Shown here: one piece after another, positions 17,736-26,391 of the stretch
How the letters are laid out: each line of letters starts with the position of its first letter
Numbering within the stretch: position 1 is the first letter of the stretch
Assembly (NCBI GenBank): GCA_963643225.1
Contig: CAVIIX010000016.1
Location: 1-41,138 of the forward strand
Reading direction: 5' to 3'
Length of the DNA stretch: 41,138 nucleotides
From: UBA1258 sp963643225
GTDB lineage: Bacteria > Bacillota > Clostridia > Lachnospirales > Lachnospiraceae
Program-made: the position numbers and the translations under genes
Notes under the pieces: generated by a model
Databases searched by the model: none
What the model was told of the DNA's origin: nothing
What the model saw: the letters and a program-made list of their open reading frames with translations, nothing else

Positions 17736-19700
17736 ATGAAAATCACATTAAAGGACGGCTCTTTTAAAGAGTACGCAGCAGCAATGAGCGTTTACGAAAT
17801 AGCGCTCGACATTTCAGAAGGTCTTGCACGAGTAGCGGTTGCAGGACAGGTAGACGGCCATGTTGTAGACCTTCGCACCGTTATTGACAAGGACGTAACC
17901 TTAAACATTATCACAGCCAACGATCCAGAGGCGCTTCCGGTTATCCGCCACACTGCATCCCACGTGCTTGCAGAGGCCGTTAAGCGTCTTCGTCCCGATG
18001 CAAAGTGCACCATCGGTCCCAGCGTCGAGGATGGCTTTTATTATGATTTCTTAACAGATCCTTTCTCAAGAGAAGATCTTGATGCCTTGGAAGCAGAGAT
18101 GAAGAAGATCATCAAGGAAGGCAGGGAAATTAAAAGATTTGAACTGCCAAGAGCAGAGGCCATCAAGCTTATGGAAGACAGAAACGAGCCCTTCAAGGTA
18201 GAATTAATTAACGATCTTCCTAAAGATGCGTCCATTTCTTTCTACGATCAGGGAGAATTCGTAGACCTCTGCGCAGGCCCTCACCTTATGAGCACAAAGG
18301 GCGTTAAGGCCTTTAAGCTTACAGCATCCTCAATGGCTTACTGGAGAGGCGACTCAAACAGAGACAGGCTTCAGAGAATTTACGGTTCGGCCTTTAATAA
18401 GAAGGAAGACCTGGAAGCTTATCTTGCACATCTTGAAGACATCAAGATGAGAGATCACAACAAGCTTGGACGTGAAATGGGACTCTTCCTTACGGCAGAT
18501 GTTATCGGCCAGGGCTTACCTTTGTTTACACCTAAGGGAACAAAGATGATTATGAAGCTTCAGCGGTGGATTGAAGATCTTGAAGACAACGAATGGGGTT
18601 ATGTACGTACACGAACACCTTTAATGGCAAAATCAGACCTTTACAAGATTTCCGGTCACTGGGATCACTACATGGACGGCATGTTTATTCTTAATAAGGA
18701 TGCAGAGGAGGGCAAGGAAGTAATGGCTCTTCGTCCCATGACATGTCCTTTCCAGTATTACGTATACATGAACGAGCAGAAGTCTTACAGAGACCTTCCC
18801 TACAGAATGTCTGAGACTTCAACACTTTTCAGAAACGAAGATTCCGGCGAAATGCACGGCTTGACACGTGTACGTCAGTTTACGATTACTGAAGGCCATA
18901 TCATTTTAACACCCTCACAGGCAGAAGAGGAATTAACACGTTGCGTTGACCTTTGCAACTATGTTATGACAACACTTGGTCTTGACGGTGACGTTACCTA
19001 CAGACTTTCAAAGTGGGATCCGCAAAACAAGGCTAAATACCTTGGAGATGATGAATACTGGAACAAGACTCAGGGCTATCTTCGTGACGTAATGGTTAAG
19101 AATAACATTAAATTTACCGAGGAAGACGGCGAGGCAGCTTTCTACGGTCCTAAGATTGATATTCAGGCTAAGAACGTTTACGGCAAGGAAGATACAATGG
19201 TAACAATCCAGCTTGACTGCGCTTCTGCAGAAAAGTTCGGTATGTACTATATCGATGAACAGGGCAACAAAGCAACACCCTGGATTATTCACAGGACCTC
19301 CCTTGGATGCTTAGAAAGAACCCTTGCATGGCTCATTGAGCACTACGCAGGTAAGTTCCCTACATGGATGTGCGCAGAGCAGGTAAGAGTACTTCCTATT
19401 TCGGAAAAGTATGCAGACTACGCTGAAAAGGTAAGAGCAGAGCTTAAGAAAAACGGTGTTGATGTTACCGTTGATAACCGTTCTGAAAAGATCGGATACA
19501 AGATAAGAGAGGCCCGTCTTGACAAGCTTCCTTACTGGGTAGTTGTAGGTGAACAGGAACAGGCTGATAATTTAGTATCTGTTTCCAGCAGATATGCCGG
19601 CAACGAAGGTCAAAAGCCTTTAGGCGACTTCATCGCCCAGATTACCGAAGAAATCAGAACAAAGGAAATCCGTAAGGAAGTACCTGCCGAGAATAAATGA
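17736..19700 (+). CDS. thrS: Threonine-tRNA ligase
   Basis: A 654-residue class II aminoacyl-tRNA synthetase charging tRNA-Thr. It has a TGS domain (about 1-62), an N-terminal editing domain with the HxxxH motif His72/His76 (HTASH) and DLCAGPH, then the catalytic core with MTCPFQYY (zinc cysteine), RNEDSGEMHGL (motif 2), and IHRTSLGCLERTLAW (motif 3), and a C-terminal anticodon-binding domain from about residue 545. Length is normal. AAAGGAG precedes ATG. Expression is governed by the T-box leader at 17437-17680. The stop codon is directly followed by an inverted copy of repeat B, which separates the gene from its probable terminator. Confidence 0.97.
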   Translation: MKITLKDGSFKEYAAAMSVYEIALDISEGLARVAVAGQVDGHVVDLRTVIDKDVTLNIITANDPEALPVIRHTASHVLAEAVKRLRPDAKCTIGPSVEDGFYYDFLTDPFSREDLDALEAEMKKIIKEGREIKRFELPRAEAIKLMEDRNEPFKVELINDLPKDASISFYDQGEFVDLCAGPHLMSTKGVKAFKLTASSMAYWRGDSNRDRLQRIYGSAFNKKEDLEAYLAHLEDIKMRDHNKLGREMGLFLTADVIGQGLPLFTPKGTKMIMKLQRWIEDLEDNEWGYVRTRTPLMAKSDLYKISGHWDHYMDGMFILNKDAEEGKEVMALRPMTCPFQYYVYMNEQKSYRDLPYRMSETSTLFRNEDSGEMHGLTRVRQFTITEGHIILTPSQAEEELTRCVDLCNYVMTTLGLDGDVTYRLSKWDPQNKAKYLGDDEYWNKTQGYLRDVMVKNNIKFTEEDGEAAFYGPKIDIQAKNVYGKEDTMVTIQLDCASAEKFGMYYIDEQGNKATPWIIHRTSLGCLERTLAWLIEHYAGKFPTWMCAEQVRVLPISEKYADYAEKVRAELKKNGVDVTVDNRSEKIGYKIREARLDKLPYWVVVGEQEQADNLVSVSSRYAGNEGQKPLGDFIAQITEEIRTKEIRKEVPAENK

Positions 19701-19842
19701 AAAGAGTTTCGCTTGCGAAACTCTTTTACCGAGCGCGGTAGCTAAAGCGACATATACCTTACGCGCGAGTGCGCATCCTTGGCACGTAGTGCCTTTTTGA
19801 CCTGCAGGGAATTGCAACGCAATTACATGTATGGTAAAAAAT
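19701..19842 (-). repeat. Dispersed structured repeat B, copy 2 (reverse orientation)
   Basis: The inverted copy of repeat B. On the minus strand it starts at the T-tract of the hairpin at 19843-19869 and runs toward thrS. Hairpins kept are AATTGC-GTT-GCAATT, GGCAC-TAC-GTGCC, GCGC-ACTC-GCGC and AGTTTCGC-AA-GCGAAACT, all perfect; the outer ACC...GGT stem has decayed. The repeat ends at the first base after the thrS stop codon. Confidence 0.85.
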
Positions 19843-19873
19843 GGGACACGATATCTGATATCGTGTCCCATTT
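19843..19873. terminator. Bidirectional terminator between thrS and nhaC-family gene
   Basis: GGGACACGATAT (19843-19854) pairs perfectly with ATATCGTGTCCC (19858-19869) around a three-base loop. Four T follow on the plus strand; on the minus strand six T follow and lead straight into repeat B. Confidence 0.85.
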
Positions 19874-19935
19874 TGCAGCTTGACGTAAGCTGACGGGCTG
19901 CATTCATCGTGTTAATTGTTTAACACTTTAAAGCA

Positions 19936-19964
19936 TTGACAAAAGAAGTAAATAAAGCTAGTAT
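19936..19964 (+). promoter_or_regulatory. Promoter of NhaC-family antiporter gene
   Basis: TTGACA (19936-19941), 17 bases, TAGTAT (19959-19964); the start codon is 45 bases further on, behind AAGGAGAG. Confidence 0.7.
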
Positions 19965-20008
19965 TAACAGGTAAGTTTATATTTTTTTTATATTTAAGGA
20001 GAGACACA

Positions 20009-21646
20009 ATGAAAAAGAAAAACGTATTAATTGCCACGATTGTTTTTTTGGCAATGGTTTTGATTATTGTAGCTGCTCACCTGGCAGGCGTGACATTTGC
20101 TGAAACGGCATGGTCACTTCTTCCTCCGGTAGTTGCAATTGCTCTAGCCCTCATTACAAAAGAGGCTTATTCATCACTGTTTATCGGTGTAGCCCTTGGT
20201 GCATTAATGACGGCAGAATGTGATTTTATCGGTACGATTGACACTATCACCGTGGACGCATTAAGCGCAGCTGTTTCAGATACAGCAGGTATCTTTTTAT
20301 TCCTTGTATTTTTGGGAATCATCGTAGCTCTTGTTAATAAGTGCGGTGCTTCAAGAGCCTTTGGCGAATGGGCGCAGAAGCACATTAAGACAAAGTGCGG
20401 AGCAATGCTTGCTACCTTCGCTCTCGGCGTATTAATTTTCATCGATGATTATTTTAACTGCCTTACAGTTGGTTCAGTTATGGCTCCAGTTACTGATGCC
20501 AAGAAGATTTCAAGAGTTAAGCTTGCATATTTAATCGACGCAACGGCAGCTCCCGTATGTATGATTGCTCCTATTTCATCCTGGGCAGCAGCAGTTTCCG
20601 GCTGTGTAGATTCTGAATTATATTCTGGTATGGAATTGTTCGTTCGTGCTATTCCCTACAACTTCTATTCAATCTTTACTTTTGTATTCATTATCACTCT
20701 TGCTGTTTTAGGCTATGACTACGGCAAGATGGCTGATTTTGAAATCAAGGCTGAAAAGACAGGCGACCTTTCTATTTTGGATGTTTCTTTGGCAGATGAA
20801 AAGCAGGAAAGAAAGCTTGCAGAAGAAGGTCCCTCGAATACACATCAGGGTAAAATCATTGACCTTATTCTTCCTATCGTAGCTTTAATCGGTTTCTGCG
20901 TATGGGGACTTATAAAGAACGGTTTTGATGCAATGGCAGCTGACGGCGTTGAGGGTAACTGGATTGATGCCTTCTCAAATACCGATGCATATGTAGGCTT
21001 ACCCTGGGGTACAATTATTGTTTTAGTATTAATCATCGTTTACATGGTACTCAGAAAGATTATTACCTTCGAAGAAGCTATGGAATGCGTTCCTCAGGGC
21101 TTCATCGCAATGGTACCCGCTATTACAATTCTTACGCTTGCAACATCCTTAAAATACATGACTCAGGGTCTTGGCGTTAAGGCATTCGTTCGTACAGTAA
21201 TGGAAAGCGCCGGCGATATTCAGTGGCTCCTTCCTGCAGTAGTATTTATTGTAGCCTGCATCATCGCATTCGCTACAGGTACTTCCTGGGGTACATTCGG
21301 TATCCTCATTCCTTTGGTATCGGTTGTATTCTCAGAGACCAGCAGCCTTTTCTTCGTGGGTGTATCTGCATGTCTTGCAGGTGCTGTCTGCGGTGACCAC
21401 TGCTCGCCTATTTCAGATACCACCATCATGTCAAGTGCAGGTGCTCATTGTAACCACATTGACCACGTATCCACACAGCTTCCTTACGCAATTACAGTAG
21501 CTGCAATTTCCTTTGTATGTTACATCATTGCAGGCTTACTTGATATGGCAAGCCTTACCTGGCTTTCACTTCCTATCGGTGCCGCAATAACAATTATCTT
21601 CTTAATTGTTATGAAGAAGGTGACAGTAAAGAAGGCTGATGCTTAA
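20009..21646 (+). CDS. Na+/H+ antiporter NhaC family protein
   Basis: A 545-residue membrane protein with about eleven to twelve spans. KEAYSSLFIGVALGALM near residue 50, FIDDYFNCLTVGSVMAPV near 150, and the C-terminal GDHCSPISDTTIMSSAGA with following His-Asp-His residues are hallmarks of the NhaC superfamily. It may exchange sodium for protons or for organic anions or amino acids; the family is functionally broad, so the substrate is open. It has its own promoter and is followed after three bases by a YczE/YitT-like membrane protein. Confidence 0.85.
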   Translation: MKKKNVLIATIVFLAMVLIIVAAHLAGVTFAETAWSLLPPVVAIALALITKEAYSSLFIGVALGALMTAECDFIGTIDTITVDALSAAVSDTAGIFLFLVFLGIIVALVNKCGASRAFGEWAQKHIKTKCGAMLATFALGVLIFIDDYFNCLTVGSVMAPVTDAKKISRVKLAYLIDATAAPVCMIAPISSWAAAVSGCVDSELYSGMELFVRAIPYNFYSIFTFVFIITLAVLGYDYGKMADFEIKAEKTGDLSILDVSLADEKQERKLAEEGPSNTHQGKIIDLILPIVALIGFCVWGLIKNGFDAMAADGVEGNWIDAFSNTDAYVGLPWGTIIVLVLIIVYMVLRKIITFEEAMECVPQGFIAMVPAITILTLATSLKYMTQGLGVKAFVRTVMESAGDIQWLLPAVVFIVACIIAFATGTSWGTFGILIPLVSVVFSETSSLFFVGVSACLAGAVCGDHCSPISDTTIMSSAGAHCNHIDHVSTQLPYAITVAAISFVCYIIAGLLDMASLTWLSLPIGAAITIIFLIVMKKVTVKKADA

Positions 21647-21649
21647 TTA

Positions 21650-22309
21650 ATGAATAAATTTATAAAATTTTTCACGGATATGCCAAAAGAGAAAAATAAA
21701 TTCTCCCTGCGTGTGATTATGGTAATAATTGCCGTAATCTGCCAGGGCTTTGGCGTATACTGGCTTACAAATTTAAATTTCGGTACAGACCCCTGCACCG
21801 TTATGAACCTTGGCATTTCATCAAAAATCGGTTTATCCTACGGCAACACCCTGTTTTTGTATAACTGTCTTTTGTTTATTGCAGTGCTTTTGTTCGGCAT
21901 TAAGGAAATAGGCGTTGGGACTCTTGCAAATATGGTGTTGGTGGGATATTCGGCAGACTTCTTTTCCTGGCTTTTTGGAAAGCTTTTGCCTGCAGATTTC
22001 TTTGATGATTTCAAGACCCGTGTGATTATTTTAATACCGGCCCTTATCTGGTTTGTAATCGCTGCGGCTACCTACATGGCAGTTGATTTGGGGCAGTCTC
22101 CCTACGATGCAGTTCCTGCAATTATTGCCGGCAAAATAAAAAAAGTTCCCTTCATGGCAGTAAGAATGGCCTGGGACTTTACGATGGCAATAATTGGATT
22201 TTTCTTTGGCAGTACTGTAGGCGTTGTTACGTTATTTATATGTCTGGGACTTGGCCCCGCCATTACCTGGATAAAGAATTTCTTACGTAAGAAATGCGGC
22301 TTTGAATAA
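21650..22309 (+). CDS. YczE/YyaS/YitT-like membrane protein
   Basis: A 219-residue integral membrane protein with about five spans. The patterns GTDPCTVMNLGIS in the first half and LGQSPYDAVPAIIAGKI in the second half form the internal repeat typical of the YczE/YitT group. Function is not established for the family; some members are thought to affect secretion or export. It starts three bases after the antiporter gene and is probably translated with it. No clear terminator follows. Confidence 0.75.
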   Translation: MNKFIKFFTDMPKEKNKFSLRVIMVIIAVICQGFGVYWLTNLNFGTDPCTVMNLGISSKIGLSYGNTLFLYNCLLFIAVLLFGIKEIGVGTLANMVLVGYSADFFSWLFGKLLPADFFDDFKTRVIILIPALIWFVIAAATYMAVDLGQSPYDAVPAIIAGKIKKVPFMAVRMAWDFTMAIIGFFFGSTVGVVTLFICLGLGPAITWIKNFLRKKCGFE

Positions 22310-22363
22310 GATTGCAATTTTTATGTATTTTATGTAATTTTTTATCCATCAAAAGAAAAATTA

Positions 22364-22391
22364 TTGACTTTAAAACCTCCTTTGTTAAGAT
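22364..22391 (+). promoter_or_regulatory. Possible promoter of discoidin-like gene
   Basis: TTGACT (22364-22369) and TAAGAT (22386-22391) with a 16-base spacer lie 33 bases before the chosen start codon. This is a moderate match only. Confidence 0.4.
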
Positions 22392-22424
22392 GACCTTATT
22401 AAAGATTCTTACATGGGAGGTTTT

Positions 22425-23207
22425 ATGTTTGAATTAAAAATAGTGAATTCGGAAGGAATAATTCTTAAATCGGAAAGGGGAGAAACAAGGGCAGACCTTT
22501 TATACGAGGCAGAATATGCGCCCGGAGACCGTATTTTTTTAATTTCAGACAAATACCCGGAAGATATAGTGCTGCAGGTAGATGATGCTTTGGGAGTCTC
22601 TGTAAATTATTTAACCGGTGATTTTTCTTTTGAAGTGCCCTTTGATGAAAAGAAAACCTCCTATTCACCTAAAACCTTCAGCGGTAATAAACATTATCTT
22701 TATGTAAGAAAAGCCTATGATTTTGAAGTGAAAAATTATAAAAATCTTTCTTTTAACCAAAACGATCAGCATGGAGATACACATCTTTACCCACATGCAA
22801 GTGCTAATGTTGAAACCAGAGGCGAGGCGGTGTTTGCTGCAAGAAATGCAGTTGACGGAGTGTGTGAAAATCGTTCCCACGGTGAATGGCCCTATGAATC
22901 CTGGGGCATTAACAGAAGGGACGATGCTTTACTTAAAATAGATTTTGGAAGAGAAGTTGAAGCAGATAAAATCTTATTATATACAAGGGCGGATTTTCCA
23001 CACGATAACTGGTGGGAGCAGGTGACTTTTTCTTTTTCTGACGGAAGCACAGTTACTTTAAAGCTTGAAAAGTCCTATGCACCTCATGAAATAAATTTTC
23101 CTAAGAAGCTAATTACCTGGATTACGATATCAAAGCTAATAAAGGCAGACGACCCATCACCCTTCCCTGCGTTAACTCAGATGGAAGTATACGGATGCGT
23201 AAAATAA
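22425..23207 (+). CDS. Uncharacterised discoidin (F5/8 type C)-like carbohydrate-binding protein
   Basis: A 260-residue protein without signal peptide or membrane segment, hence probably cytosolic. The N-terminal 80 residues look like a beta-rich domain (APGDRIFLISDKYP). From about 130, NAVDGVCENRSHGEWPYESWGIN, LLKIDFGREVEADKILLYTR and the C-terminal LTQMEVYG follow the pattern of discoidin / NPCBM-like sugar-binding jelly rolls. The start at 22425 is preferred because GGGAGG ends four bases before it; an ATG at 22413 has no ribosome site. A cytoplasmic carbohydrate-binding module without a catalytic domain is unusual. Function unknown. Confidence 0.6.
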   Translation: MFELKIVNSEGIILKSERGETRADLLYEAEYAPGDRIFLISDKYPEDIVLQVDDALGVSVNYLTGDFSFEVPFDEKKTSYSPKTFSGNKHYLYVRKAYDFEVKNYKNLSFNQNDQHGDTHLYPHASANVETRGEAVFAARNAVDGVCENRSHGEWPYESWGINRRDDALLKIDFGREVEADKILLYTRADFPHDNWWEQVTFSFSDGSTVTLKLEKSYAPHEINFPKKLITWITISKLIKADDPSPFPALTQMEVYGCVK

Positions 23208-23327
23208 AAATCTTTTGGATAAGCTTCGCGGGTCTTTAGACATTCAGAAGAGATTTTCCTATAGGATTGTTCGTGCTTAAACCTGGTACAGCGATTTTTA
23301 AATAACTAGCCATATTAAATAGACTGA

Positions 23328-23470
23328 TTTTATAAAAGTTAAAGAAAACCCACTGCCTTTAGGCAGTGGGTGCTCCCCGCGAGGTGTTTTGTTACAAGCC
23401 CAGTACCTCGTAAGGCACGTAGTGACGCTTTTAGTAGAGCTGTAGCGAAGCAATTGCGAATATCATTGAC
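23328..23470 (+). repeat. Dispersed structured repeat A, copy 2
   Basis: The hairpin CCACTGCC-TTTA-GGCAGTGG, the ACCTCGT stem, a GGCAC-GTA-GTG hairpin and the tail AATATCATTGAC match copy 1 closely. The upstream 22 bases (TTTTATAAAAG...AAGAAAAC) also match the sequence before copy 3, so the true element is about 143 bases. The preceding stretch 23208-23327 holds no recognisable gene or signal. Confidence 0.85.
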
Positions 23471-23478
23471 AATAGCAC

Positions 23479-23524
23479 GCGTCAAAAATCTTAAGCGTAG
23501 CCCGCTACGCCTACGTTTTTGACG
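23479..23524. repeat. Imperfect 20-base-arm inverted repeat after repeat A copy 2
   Basis: Arms CGTCAAAAA...GCGTAG and CTACGC...TTTTTGACG pair around CCCG with a small internal mismatch. It begins a few bases after the repeat A tail and is followed by GTACACTC (23524-23531), which also follows repeat B copy 3 (26655-26662). Confidence 0.6.
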
Positions 23525-23640
23525 TACACTCTTAAAAAATCCTTCTGCGTTATCTGGCCATTTATTTTGCAAACGATGTACTAGTTGACTGGAGGTTGAT
23601 TATTTGCTAATTTGGAATTGCTTAATAGAGTCTTGAGACA

Positions 23641-23702
23641 GTTTAAGTCAAGGCTTAAACAAAAACAGATATAACCTGTCAAAAAAGAGTGAGTTTTTTG
23701 AC
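23641..23702. promoter_or_regulatory. Two perfect inverted repeats in GH51 leader (candidate operators)
   Basis: GTTTAAG-TCAAGG-CTTAAAC (23641-23660) and GTCAAAAAA-N7-TTTTTTGAC (23678-23702) are perfect inverted repeats directly before the arabinofuranosidase RBS (AAGGAG, 23711-23716). The first could bind a dimeric regulator; the second could be an RNA hairpin. Neither matches the TGAAANCGNTTTCA operator found at the LacI gene. Confidence 0.45.
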
Positions 23703-23720
23703 TAAAGTGAAAGGAGCAAT

Positions 23721-25223
23721 ATGTATAAATTAAAGGTAGACCCTTCTAAGAAGCTTGGTCACATCAACAAAGAATTACAGGGAAATTTTTCGGAGCATCT
23801 TGGCAGATGTATTTATGAAGGCTTGTATGTAGGAGAAAATTCAAACATTCCTAATGTAAACGGTATGAGAACAGACGTTGTAACCGCCTTAAAGGAAATG
23901 GGTCTTCCTGTATTAAGATGGCCGGGCGGCTGCTTTGCAGATGAGTATCACTGGAAGGACGGTATTGGTCCTAAAGAAAACCGAAAGAAAATGATTAACA
24001 CTCACTGGGGCGGCGTTGTGGAAGACAACAGTTTCGGTACTCATGAATTTATGGAGCTGTGCAGACAGTTAGGCTGCGAAACCTATATTAACGGTAACGT
24101 AGGCTCCGGCACTGTTCAGGAAATGAGCGAATGGGTGGAGTACATGACCTTCAAGGGAGTATCTCCCATGGCAGACTTAAGAACAAAGAACGGCCATGAA
24201 GAACCCTGGACAGTAAATTTTTTTGGGGTAGGTAATGAATCCTGGGGCTGCGGTGGCAACATGCGCCCTGAATATTACGGAGACCTTTACAGAAGATACC
24301 AGACCTACATAAGACAATATGATCCTGAAAAGAAAATAAAAAAGATTGCATGTGGAGCAAATTCAGGAGACACCCATTGGACAGAAAAGGTGCTTGAAAC
24401 AACCTTCGACCACGGTAACGGATTTATGGACGGCTTAAGCCTTCATTATTACACACTTCCTACCGGTAGCTGGGGGCCTGAGGGAAAGGGCTCTTCAACA
24501 GAATTTGACGAGGCAATGTGGTATCAGACTTTAAAGAGAACTCTCTATATGGAGACTTTGATTAAAGAACACGGCGCCATCATGGATAAATATGATCCGG
24601 AAAAGAAAATCGGCATGGTAATCGATGAATGGGGCACCTGGTATGATGTAGAGCCCGGCACCAATCCCGGTTTCCTGTATCAGCAGAATACAATGCGTGA
24701 TGCACTTGTGGCAGCCATCAACTTAAATCTCTTTAACAAGCACTGTGACAGAGTAAAGATGGCAAACATCGCTCAGCTTGTAAATGTTTTGCAGGCAGTT
24801 ATTTTAACTGAGGGTGAAAAGATGGTTAAGACACCTACCTACTACGTATTTAAGATGTTTAAAGACCATCAGGAAGCAGAGCTTGTGGAAAGCTCTGTTG
24901 AGACCAAGGAAATCGGCGTAGACAAGGACTTCTATGTTCCTAATATTACAGAATCAGTTTCTTTGGGCGTGGACGGAAGACTTCACGTGACACTAGGAAA
25001 CCTTTCGGTTACAGAGGATTATGAAATCGAAGGCGAATTTGCCGACACGGAAATCAAGGGCGTTAAGGGAGAAATCCTTGTAAATGAAATGCATGCCCAC
25101 AACACCTTTGAAGCTCCAAAAACAGTTTACTCAGAAGAATTTAATGACGTAAAGGCTTTGGGCAATAAATTAAGCTTCACACTTCCTAAGTGCAGCGTTT
25201 TACATTTGGCACTTGATATTTAG
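23721..25223 (+). CDS. Alpha-L-arabinofuranosidase, GH51
   Basis: A 500-residue cytosolic glycoside hydrolase of family 51, releasing L-arabinose from arabino-oligosaccharides. It has the N-terminal GNFSEHLGRCIYEGLYVG, WPGGCFADEYHWKDGIGP, the acid/base Glu173 in GVGNES and the nucleophile Glu303 in VIDEWGTW, followed by a C-terminal beta-sandwich. There is no signal peptide, so it acts on imported oligosaccharides. Length matches the family (about 500). It precedes a LacI regulator, permeases and a beta-galactosidase, which together suggest use of arabinogalactan or arabinan side chains. Confidence 0.95.
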   Translation: MYKLKVDPSKKLGHINKELQGNFSEHLGRCIYEGLYVGENSNIPNVNGMRTDVVTALKEMGLPVLRWPGGCFADEYHWKDGIGPKENRKKMINTHWGGVVEDNSFGTHEFMELCRQLGCETYINGNVGSGTVQEMSEWVEYMTFKGVSPMADLRTKNGHEEPWTVNFFGVGNESWGCGGNMRPEYYGDLYRRYQTYIRQYDPEKKIKKIACGANSGDTHWTEKVLETTFDHGNGFMDGLSLHYYTLPTGSWGPEGKGSSTEFDEAMWYQTLKRTLYMETLIKEHGAIMDKYDPEKKIGMVIDEWGTWYDVEPGTNPGFLYQQNTMRDALVAAINLNLFNKHCDRVKMANIAQLVNVLQAVILTEGEKMVKTPTYYVFKMFKDHQEAELVESSVETKEIGVDKDFYVPNITESVSLGVDGRLHVTLGNLSVTEDYEIEGEFADTEIKGVKGEILVNEMHAHNTFEAPKTVYSEEFNDVKALGNKLSFTLPKCSVLHLALDI

Positions 25224-25249
25224 TGCTGATTGCAGAAACCCGATTTTGA

Positions 25250-25278
25250 TTGACAAAGCTGTCACCTTTTATTATGAT
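25250..25278 (+). promoter_or_regulatory. Promoter of LacI-family regulator gene
   Basis: TTGACA (25250-25255), 17 bases, TATGAT (25273-25278): near-consensus. The operator at 25285 begins seven bases past the -10 box, at the transcript start. Confidence 0.75.
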
Positions 25279-25284
25279 TGACTT

Positions 25285-25298
25285 TGAAAACGGTTTCA
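25285..25298. promoter_or_regulatory. LacI/CcpA-type operator at the regulator's own promoter
   Basis: TGAAAACGGTTTCA has the pattern TGAAA-N-CG-N-TTTCA, a perfect LacI-family palindrome apart from the free positions. It is the same pattern as the operator at 26852-26865 before the transporter operon, at nearly the same distance from the -10 box. It also fits the loose cre consensus, so catabolite control by CcpA is an alternative. Confidence 0.75.
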
Positions 25299-25332
25299 GA
25301 AGAAGAAATCTAGAAATAAAAGGAGCAGCCTG

Positions 25333-26373
25333 ATGGACGACATAAGGGATAAAAAGCCCATAACAATTTATGATATAGCAGAGGAAGCAGGTGTTTCGGC
25401 GGCAACGGTTTCAAGAGTGCTTACAAGGAACGCCAATGTACGTGAAGAAAAACGTAAGCGCGTGCAGGAACTTATCGATAAATACAATTTTAAGCCAAAT
25501 GCGCTTGCAAAAGGCTTATCGGATACCAAATCAAAGGTAATCGGCATTGTTTCGGCAGATGTTCGCAACCCTTTCTACTCGGCTGTTTATGTGGCGTGTG
25601 AAAATGCTGCAAGAACCATGGGCTACAGAGTGCTTCTGTGTAATTCTCTTAGTGAAGGCGAACGTGAAATGGACCAGCTTCACATGCTGATGCAACAGCG
25701 TGTGGATGCCATTGTCCAGTTGGGGGGTCTTGCAGACGACATAGAGACAAATGCCGAATATGCAAAAGAAGCAGGCTCTATTGCTTCAAGCATTCCAATT
25801 GTAGTAACGGGTAAGATTGATGGAGTAGATTGTTACCGCGTCACAATCGATGCAGTTGAAGCTGCTACTCTTTTAACAGAGCATTTAATTCAGCTGGGCC
25901 ATGACAGAATTGCCCTTGTGGGTGGACGCATGAATGTTACTTCCACTTATGAAAAGTACGAAACATATCGTAAGATTCTTGATAAACACGGCATTCCTTT
26001 TAGAGAGGAATATGTAGTACCCGGTGGCTACAACCACGAAACCGGCTATACAGGCGTCAAAAAATTACTTGGATTAAAGGAAATTCCTACGGCAATCATC
26101 GCAATTAATGACTTCAGTGCCGCAGGTGTCATGAGAGGTATTACAGAGCTTGGCTTCAAAGTACCTTCAGACATTTCCGTTGTAAGCTACGACAACACCT
26201 ACATAACGGATCTCTTGGTGCCAAAGCTTACCAGTATTGATTATGACTACGAAAAATTTGGCGAAACAATAGTGAGGACTGCAATTTCAGCCATTAAAGG
26301 TGAAAAGGAACCCGGGCTTACGCCCATTACACCAAGGCTTGTAGTAAGAGAATCAAGTGCAATGAAAAAATAA
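25333..26373 (+). CDS. LacI family transcriptional regulator
   Basis: A 346-residue DNA-binding repressor or activator. The helix-turn-helix with hinge helix lies at residues 9-60 (ITIYDIAEEAGVSAATVSRVL ... NFKPNALAKGL), followed by a periplasmic-binding-protein-like effector domain (VIGIVSADVRNPFYSAVY ... TAIIAINDFSAAGVM). The recognition helix residues Ala-Ala-Thr-Val-Ser-Arg are the CcpA-like type that reads TGAAA...TTTCA half sites, and such sites lie at its own promoter and at the transporter promoter. It most probably senses an arabinose- or galactose-containing sugar or derivative and controls this locus; the ligand is inferred from the neighbours. Confidence 0.93.
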   Translation: MDDIRDKKPITIYDIAEEAGVSAATVSRVLTRNANVREEKRKRVQELIDKYNFKPNALAKGLSDTKSKVIGIVSADVRNPFYSAVYVACENAARTMGYRVLLCNSLSEGEREMDQLHMLMQQRVDAIVQLGGLADDIETNAEYAKEAGSIASSIPIVVTGKIDGVDCYRVTIDAVEAATLLTEHLIQLGHDRIALVGGRMNVTSTYEKYETYRKILDKHGIPFREEYVVPGGYNHETGYTGVKKLLGLKEIPTAIIAINDFSAAGVMRGITELGFKVPSDISVVSYDNTYITDLLVPKLTSIDYDYEKFGETIVRTAISAIKGEKEPGLTPITPRLVVRESSAMKK

Positions 26374-26391
26374 AATATTGAATGAAAAAAG

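Noticed and set aside
23349..23600. Small minus-strand protein gene across repeat A copy 2
   Set aside because: The frame lies over hairpins of the repeat, has no RBS, and is not kept open in copy 1.
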